Assembly: GCA_017989575.1 (NCBI GenBank)
Contig: JAGNPP010000083.1
Span: forward strand, 1-9,303
DNA: 9,303 nt
Direction: 5' to 3'
DNA from: Chryseobacterium sp.
Lineage (GTDB): Bacteria; Bacteroidota; Bacteroidia; Flavobacteriales; Weeksellaceae
Positions 6,401-9,303 of the stretch are shown piece after piece. The notes beneath the pieces were generated by a model. That model was not told the DNA's origin, did not search any database, and saw only the letters and a list, made by a program, of their open reading frames with translations. The position numbers and the translations under genes were made by a program. Within the stretch, counting starts at the first letter, position 1, and every line of letters starts with the position of its first letter.

Positions 6401-7659
6401 AAAACATCATAACCAAAGTATTTGAAAAGAAAAACGGTTCTAAGCAACGAAGATTTATTGAGCCAATTAAAAATTTCAGGATTGATGCAAAAAAGCATTT
6501 GGATGAAGTGTTGATTTCTCATAAGGCTAAAAATAAAGTTGTTACGAAGAACATTAATAAAACGAAAAAAAATGGTGGATTAGTTTCAAAAGTTGTACTC
6601 ACACCAAGAGGGCAACTTCATAAAGAAACCATCTACGGAAGTGCGAAATTCCTTAAAACAAAAGAAGAAAAAGTATCAGGAAAGTTTGATTTGGAAACAG
6701 TTAATAAAGTTCAAAATGAAAAGTTTAGGAATGCTTTATTGGAACGTTTAAGAGAATTTGGAGGAGATTCTAAGAAAGCATTTACAGGTAAAAATATCTT
6801 AGCTAAAAATCCAATTTATCTGAATGAAGAAAAAACCGAACAAGTTCCTGAAAGTGTAATGTTGGCTTGGTATGAAGTAGGTTATACTATAAGAAAAGCA
6901 GTAAATCCGGAAAACTTTAAAGATTACAAAAATCTTGATAAAATTATTGATAAAGGTGTTAAGGAAATATTAAAAAATCGTTTGGATGCATTTAATGGAA
7001 ATGCCAAAGAAGCTTTTTCTGATTTAGAAAAAAATCCGATTTGGTTAAATGAATCTAAAGGAATTGCTGTAAAAACGGTTACAATAACCGGAATCAGTAA
7101 TGTTCAAAGTTTGCATAACCAAAAAGACCATTTAGGCAAAGATATTCTTGATGAAAGCGGTAACAAATTACCTGTGGACTTTGTAAGTACAGGAAATAAT
7201 CATCATTTAGCCGTTTATATTAATGAAAATCTAGAGCTTGATGATAATATAGTGTCGTTATATGAGGCAGTTGAAAGAGTAAATCAAGGTATAGATATAG
7301 TGGATAAATCTTATAAGTCTAATGATGGATATCACTTTTTATTTTCTTTGAAACAAAATGAAATGTTCTTGTTTCCTTCTGAAGATTTCAACCCAAAAGA
7401 AGTTGATTTGTTTGATGATAAAAACTTAAGTCTGATTTCTAAGAATATGTTTAGGGTTCAAAAGATTTCAAAAGTTGGTTATGGTAATTCTTTCGTAAGG
7501 GATTTTGTTTTTAGACATCATTTGGAGACTTCTGTTGAAGAAAAAAAAGAACTTCGAAATATTACCTATGTACAATTGAAGAGTTTAGAAGGTTTAAGAA
7601 ATGTTGTAAAAGTTAGACTTAATCATATTGGGAAGATAGTTCAAGTTAACGAATACTAA
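3412..7659 (+). CDS. cas9: Cas9, type II-C RNA-guided DNA endonuclease
   Basis: Complete protein of 1,415 residues from the ATG at 3412; a GTG codon directly before it (3409) would add one residue. Cas9 uses the crRNA:tracrRNA duplex to recognise PAM-flanked DNA and cuts one strand with HNH and the other with RuvC. RuvC-I is at the N-terminus (GLDLGVASIGWA, Asp9). The Arg-rich bridge helix spans about 60-85 (RSGRRNLQRFKLRRANL). The recognition lobe extends to about 690. RuvC-II is EIRIELARE with Glu709. HNH is YDIDHIIPQ with Asp792 and His793, plus Asn816 at the position equivalent to S. pyogenes Asn863. RuvC-III is HRHHAMDAL with His958 and Asp961. The WED/PAM-interacting region follows to the end (STGNNHHLAVY). 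All catalytic residues are present, so it should be an active nuclease. Two internal sequence duplications are visible. The gene is clearly more A/T-rich than cas1. It leads the cas9-cas1-cas2 operon. Confidence 0.99.
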   Translation: MVKNILGLDLGVASIGWAYVQEDDKNSENNKIIKLGVRVNPLTVDEQINFEKGKPITTNASRTLARSGRRNLQRFKLRRANLIDVLKKGNILKEGDLLAEVGKNSTFQTQKLRAKSAKEKIELSDFVRVLLIINKKRGYKSSRKAKNEDEGQIVDGMAVAKKIYEDNLTPGEYSYQLLLEGKKQLPDFYRSDLQSEFDKIWKFQKQFNPEIFNGELYKALEGKNKNATWKILEIPFTLVGIKQIGTLQEKKIEKYLWRSEALKKQLDFESLAIVLQEINSNLNNSSGYLGAISDRSKELYFNNETVGEYLYQQLKASPHTKLKNQVFYRQDYLDEFEKIWETQSQYHKELTKELKDEVRDVVIFYQRKLKSQKGLISICEFENREIEITENGKTKKKVVGLKVAPKSSPLFQEFKIWQVLNNLQFQNLESKEIFPIALEFKQSIFDEVNIKGRLSAKEVLDMMGYSGKEWKTNFKDIEGNNTNENLYTAYLRIIANKGIEFPKEFKLTIEDEIKVSKVHSSAEIIKIFVKEKLSELGITTSILDFNPELDGTDFEKQSSYQLWHLLYSYEGDDSPSGNEKLYELLEKKFGFKKEHSKVLAEIGFPQNYGSLSSKAMRKIITHLKAGFSYGGRKDKPDEPSACEFAGYNSHSKNSLTKEQLEDRVLKEQLEILPKNSLRNPVVEKILNQMINLVNEVSKEYGRPDEIRIELARELKNNAEERANMTSEISKATIQHQKYAEVLQREFGIKSPSRNDIIRYKLYLELSNNGYKDLYTDTKIERENLFTDKYDIDHIIPQSRFFDDSFSNKVLVPRGANLKKGNFTAFDYLEIEGKEQLEKFLNTIKDLFDKSIISKAKFEKLQKKGVDIGDGFIERDLRNTQYIAKKAKEILFGITNSVVPTTGRITDKLREDWNLVNTMKELNLEKYRKLGLTETVINSKGEEKQRIIDWTKRNDHRHHAMDALTIAFTTHNHIQYLNYLNARKDENHKQHKVISNIENIITKVFEKKNGSKQRRFIEPIKNFRIDAKKHLDEVLISHKAKNKVVTKNINKTKKNGGLVSKVVLTPRGQLHKETIYGSAKFLKTKEEKVSGKFDLETVNKVQNEKFRNALLERLREFGGDSKKAFTGKNILAKNPIYLNEEKTEQVPESVMLAWYEVGYTIRKAVNPENFKDYKNLDKIIDKGVKEILKNRLDAFNGNAKEAFSDLEKNPIWLNESKGIAVKTVTITGISNVQSLHNQKDHLGKDILDESGNKLPVDFVSTGNNHHLAVYINENLELDDNIVSLYEAVERVNQGIDIVDKSYKSNDGYHFLFSLKQNEMFLFPSEDFNPKEVDLFDDKNLSLISKNMFRVQKISKVGYGNSFVRDFVFRHHLETSVEEKKELRNITYVQLKSLEGLRNVVKVRLNHIGKIVQVNEY

Positions 7660-7666
7660 ATAACTT

Positions 7667-8560
7667 ATGATCACCCGCTCCATCTACATCGGTAATCCCG
7701 CCTACCTAAAACTCAAAGACGAGCAAATGTACATTATGGAACCTTCTTCCAACGAGATGAAGGGTAAAGTTCCAGTGGAAGATTTAGGATTGTTGATGTT
7801 GGACCATTTTCAGATTACGATTTCCCATCAGCTTATTCAGAAAATGATGGGGAATAATGTAGTTGTGGTCAGTTGTGACAGTCATCATTTACCCCACGGA
7901 ATTATGTTACCGCTTTACGGCCACACCGAACATTCTGATCGAGTGAAAGACCAATTGGAAGCCAGCGAACCGCTTAAAAAACAACTCTGGAAACAAACGA
8001 TAGAGTGTAAAATTGAAAACCAGAAAGAAGTATTAAGAAGATTAGGGAACTATTTTGAACCAATGCTTGATTATCAAAGCAATGTGAAAAGTGGCGACAT
8101 TACCAATATGGAAGGTATTGCAGCTCAACATTATTGGAAATATCTCATTAGTTTGGATTTTCTCAGACAGCGTTTTGGCGATTCACCGAATCAATTTTTC
8201 AACTTTGGATATGCTGTTCTCAGAAGTATTGTTGCGAGGTCAATTGTTGAAACAGGCTTGCTTCCTGTCCTCGGGATTTTCCATAAGAATAAATACAATC
8301 CTTATTGTCTTGCAGATGATTTGATGGAACCTTACCGTCCATTTGTAGATTTACTGGTGATGGATTGGTTGACAAAGAATCCCAATGTTGAAGAACTGAC
8401 AAAAGAATTCAAAGCCCACATCTTGCAAATCGCAACCAAGGATGTGCTGATAGACGGTAAAACAAGACCATTGTTGGTGGCAGTAAAAACAACTGCTACT
8501 TCGCTTTACAAATGCTACACAGGGGAAAAACGATTAATTTCTTATCCTGAGTTCAAATAA
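7667..8560 (+). CDS. cas1: Cas1, CRISPR adaptation integrase
   Basis: Complete 297-residue protein of normal type II Cas1 length. Cas1 and Cas2 form the complex that integrates new spacers into the array; in type II systems Cas9 also helps select PAM-bearing protospacers. The metal-binding active-site triad is visible: Glu149 in NMEGIAAQHYW, His206 in ILGIFHKNKYNP and Glu221 in LADDLMEPYRPFVD. The N-terminal part (RSIYIGNPAYLKL) fits the beta-rich domain and the rest is the helical catalytic domain. The ATG lies 7 bp after the cas9 stop codon, so the two genes are almost certainly cotranscribed. Base composition changes sharply at this boundary, with cas1 less A/T-rich than cas9. Confidence 0.99.
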   Translation: MITRSIYIGNPAYLKLKDEQMYIMEPSSNEMKGKVPVEDLGLLMLDHFQITISHQLIQKMMGNNVVVVSCDSHHLPHGIMLPLYGHTEHSDRVKDQLEASEPLKKQLWKQTIECKIENQKEVLRRLGNYFEPMLDYQSNVKSGDITNMEGIAAQHYWKYLISLDFLRQRFGDSPNQFFNFGYAVLRSIVARSIVETGLLPVLGIFHKNKYNPYCLADDLMEPYRPFVDLLVMDWLTKNPNVEELTKEFKAHILQIATKDVLIDGKTRPLLVAVKTTATSLYKCYTGEKRLISYPEFK

Positions 8561-8611
8561 ATGAACAGTTTGGATAGTGTACTTTTTACATCGTACATAA
8601 TACAATAGAAA

Positions 8612-8950
8612 ATGAATGCCGAAAGGTTTAACGCTTATCGAATTATGTGGGTCTTAGTATTGTACGACTTGCCGACAGAGACCAAAGCCAATATGAAAGA
8701 TGCCAATCGCTTTCGTAAGGCTTTGATGGATGATGGTTTTGCGATATTTCAGTTTTCGATGTATATGCGTCATTGTCCGAGTCGGGAAAATGCTGAGGTG
8801 CATATCAAAAGAGTGAAGTTTATGCTCCCAAAAGCAGGTAAGGTGGCAATAATGTGCATCACAGATAAGCAATTTGGCGACATCGAAATTTTCTTTGCCA
8901 GGAATAAAGAAGAACCGCCACCGACGTTCCAGCAATTGGAATTGTTCTAA
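8612..8950 (+). CDS. cas2: Cas2, CRISPR adaptation protein
   Basis: Complete 112-residue protein with the Cas2 ferredoxin-like fold signature. The first strand is MWVLVLYDLP with the conserved Asp19; a helix (ANRFRKALMDDGF), the strand FQFSMYMRHC and the segment KVAIMCITDKQF follow. Cas2 forms the central dimer of the Cas1-Cas2 integrase and is mainly structural there. The gene follows cas1 after a 51-bp gap, wider than the cas9-cas1 gap. That gap has a partial -7 match (TACTTTTT at 8580-8587) without a matching -33 element, so a separate promoter is not established. No csn2 or cas4 follows: the next feature is the terminator hairpin and then the array, which supports subtype II-C. Confidence 0.98.
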   Translation: MNAERFNAYRIMWVLVLYDLPTETKANMKDANRFRKALMDDGFAIFQFSMYMRHCPSRENAEVHIKRVKFMLPKAGKVAIMCITDKQFGDIEIFFARNKEEPPPTFQQLELF

Positions 8951-8970
8951 TTTTTGAATCCTAAATAAAT

Positions 8971-8997
8971 AAAAAATCCACTGATTTTCAGTGGATT
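8971..8997 (-). terminator. Terminator for leftward CRISPR transcription
   Basis: A 10-bp stem (8975-8984 with 8988-8997, core AATCCACTG/CAGTGGATT) has a 3-nt loop. On the minus strand the stem runs into six T followed by ATTTATTT, a good U-tract; on the plus strand only AACTTTT follows. The hairpin is therefore oriented mainly to stop transcripts leaving the array toward cas2, though it may also weakly terminate the cas operon. Confidence 0.8.
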
Positions 8998-9007
8998 AAC
9001 TTTTGAG

Positions 9008-9303
9008 GTTGTGTTATATCTCAAAGATACTTAAAAATGAAAGCAATTCACAACAGACGAAATCGACGAACTTGAAGAACGTCTGTTGTGTTATATCTCA
9101 AAGATACTTAAAAATGAAAGCAATTCACAACTTATATTTACGACGCTTATGATGATGAAGAGTTGTGTTATATCTCAAAGATACTTAAAAATGAAAGCAA
9201 TTCACAACGTAACAGGTGCTATTAACCAACTGGAATTTGTTGTGTTATATCTCAAAGATACTTAAAAATGAAAGCAATTCACAACACGTACAACATTCAA
9301 TGG
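9008..9303 (-). CRISPR. Type II-C CRISPR array, 47-bp repeats, 30-bp spacers
   Basis: Four identical 47-bp repeats lie at 9008-9054, 9085-9131, 9162-9208 and 9239-9285. Spacers of exactly 30 bp are at 9055-9084, 9132-9161 and 9209-9238, and a fourth spacer starts at 9286 and is cut by the window edge. Repeat ends are inverted (GTTGTG and CACAAC) and an internal TATCT-TTG-AGATA dyad is present. The minus strand is assigned as the transcribed strand because the tracrRNA anti-repeat pairs with the repeat end that reads TTGTGAATTGCTTTC, and because the flanking hairpin terminates leftward RNA. The repeat nearest cas2 is therefore the distal end, and the leader with the newest spacers should lie beyond the right edge. 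The spacer targets cannot be identified here. Confidence 0.99.
9022..9053 (-). promoter_or_regulatory. Promoter embedded in each CRISPR repeat (first copy shown)
   Basis: Read on the minus strand, the repeat carries TTG at its positions 2-4 and TATCTTTG at positions 26-33, 21 nt apart. This fits the flavobacterial promoter pattern TTG-N17-23-TAnnTTTG. Initiation would fall near repeat position 38-40, so each RNA would start with about 8-10 nt of repeat and then the next spacer. The -7 box recurs at 9099-9106, 9176-9183 and 9253-9260. The motif is seen in the sequence; its activity is inferred. Confidence 0.6.

Noticed and set aside
3409..8950. A novel CRISPR type or an extra adaptation gene (csn2, cas4) in the operon
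   Set aside because: Only cas9, cas1 and cas2 are present, all with intact family motifs, which is the standard II-C gene set.
8951..9007. A leader sequence between cas2 and the array
   Set aside because: The tracrRNA-determined direction puts this side at the distal end, and the segment holds a leftward terminator instead of a promoter.
9055..9084. AGACG/CGTCT inverted ends of the first spacer as a functional hairpin
   Set aside because: A 5-bp match in a single spacer is within chance and is absent from the other spacers.

Overview
The window looks like chromosomal DNA from a Bacteroidota flavobacterium, most likely the Chryseobacterium/Epilithonimonas branch of Weeksellaceae. The clues are the Tex-like protein, a DUF6266-type gene (a family I know mainly from Bacteroidota), A/T-rich start regions without Shine-Dalgarno motifs, TAnnTTTG-type -7 promoter boxes, and a type II-C CRISPR-Cas system with a 47-bp repeat and a Cas9 of about 1,415 residues. 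The genus is an inference; the phylum is well supported.

Layout from left to right. (1) Positions 90-2213, minus strand: a complete housekeeping gene for a Tex/YhgF-family S1 RNA-binding protein. (2) Positions 2214-2547: a divergent intergenic region with no convincing gene but much structure: an 11-bp-phased TTCGG series, a perfect 23-bp-stem palindrome and a 10-bp-phased TCA series. (3) Positions 2548-3189, plus strand: a DUF6266-like protein of unknown function, closed by an intrinsic terminator. (4) About 3240-3309, minus strand: a tracrRNA gene with a Bacteroidota -7 box just upstream and its own terminator. It is convergent with the DUF6266 gene and divergent from cas9. (5) Positions 3412-8950, plus strand: cas9-cas1-cas2, with no csn2 or cas4, so subtype II-C. 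(6) Positions 8971-8997: a hairpin whose U-tract faces leftward. (7) Positions 9008-9303: a CRISPR array of four identical 47-bp repeats and 30-bp spacers, running off the right edge.

How it works together: the tracrRNA anti-repeat pairs only with the repeat read on the minus strand. The array is therefore transcribed leftward, toward cas2 and opposite to the cas operon, and ends at the hairpin at 8971-8997. Read in that direction, every repeat contains a TTG-21 nt-TATCTTTG arrangement that fits the flavobacterial promoter consensus. Each spacer may thus have its own promoter, comparable to the repeat-borne promoters of Neisseria II-C arrays but built for the Bacteroidota sigma factor. Cas9 would use the crRNA:tracrRNA duplex to cut invading DNA, and Cas1-Cas2 (with Cas9) would add spacers, presumably at the far, unseen leader end.

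The CRISPR-Cas system is a recognisable II-C locus rather than a new type. The less described parts are the repeat-embedded promoter, a possible self-sequestering fold of the tracrRNA, and the phased-repeat/palindrome region upstream of the DUF6266 gene.
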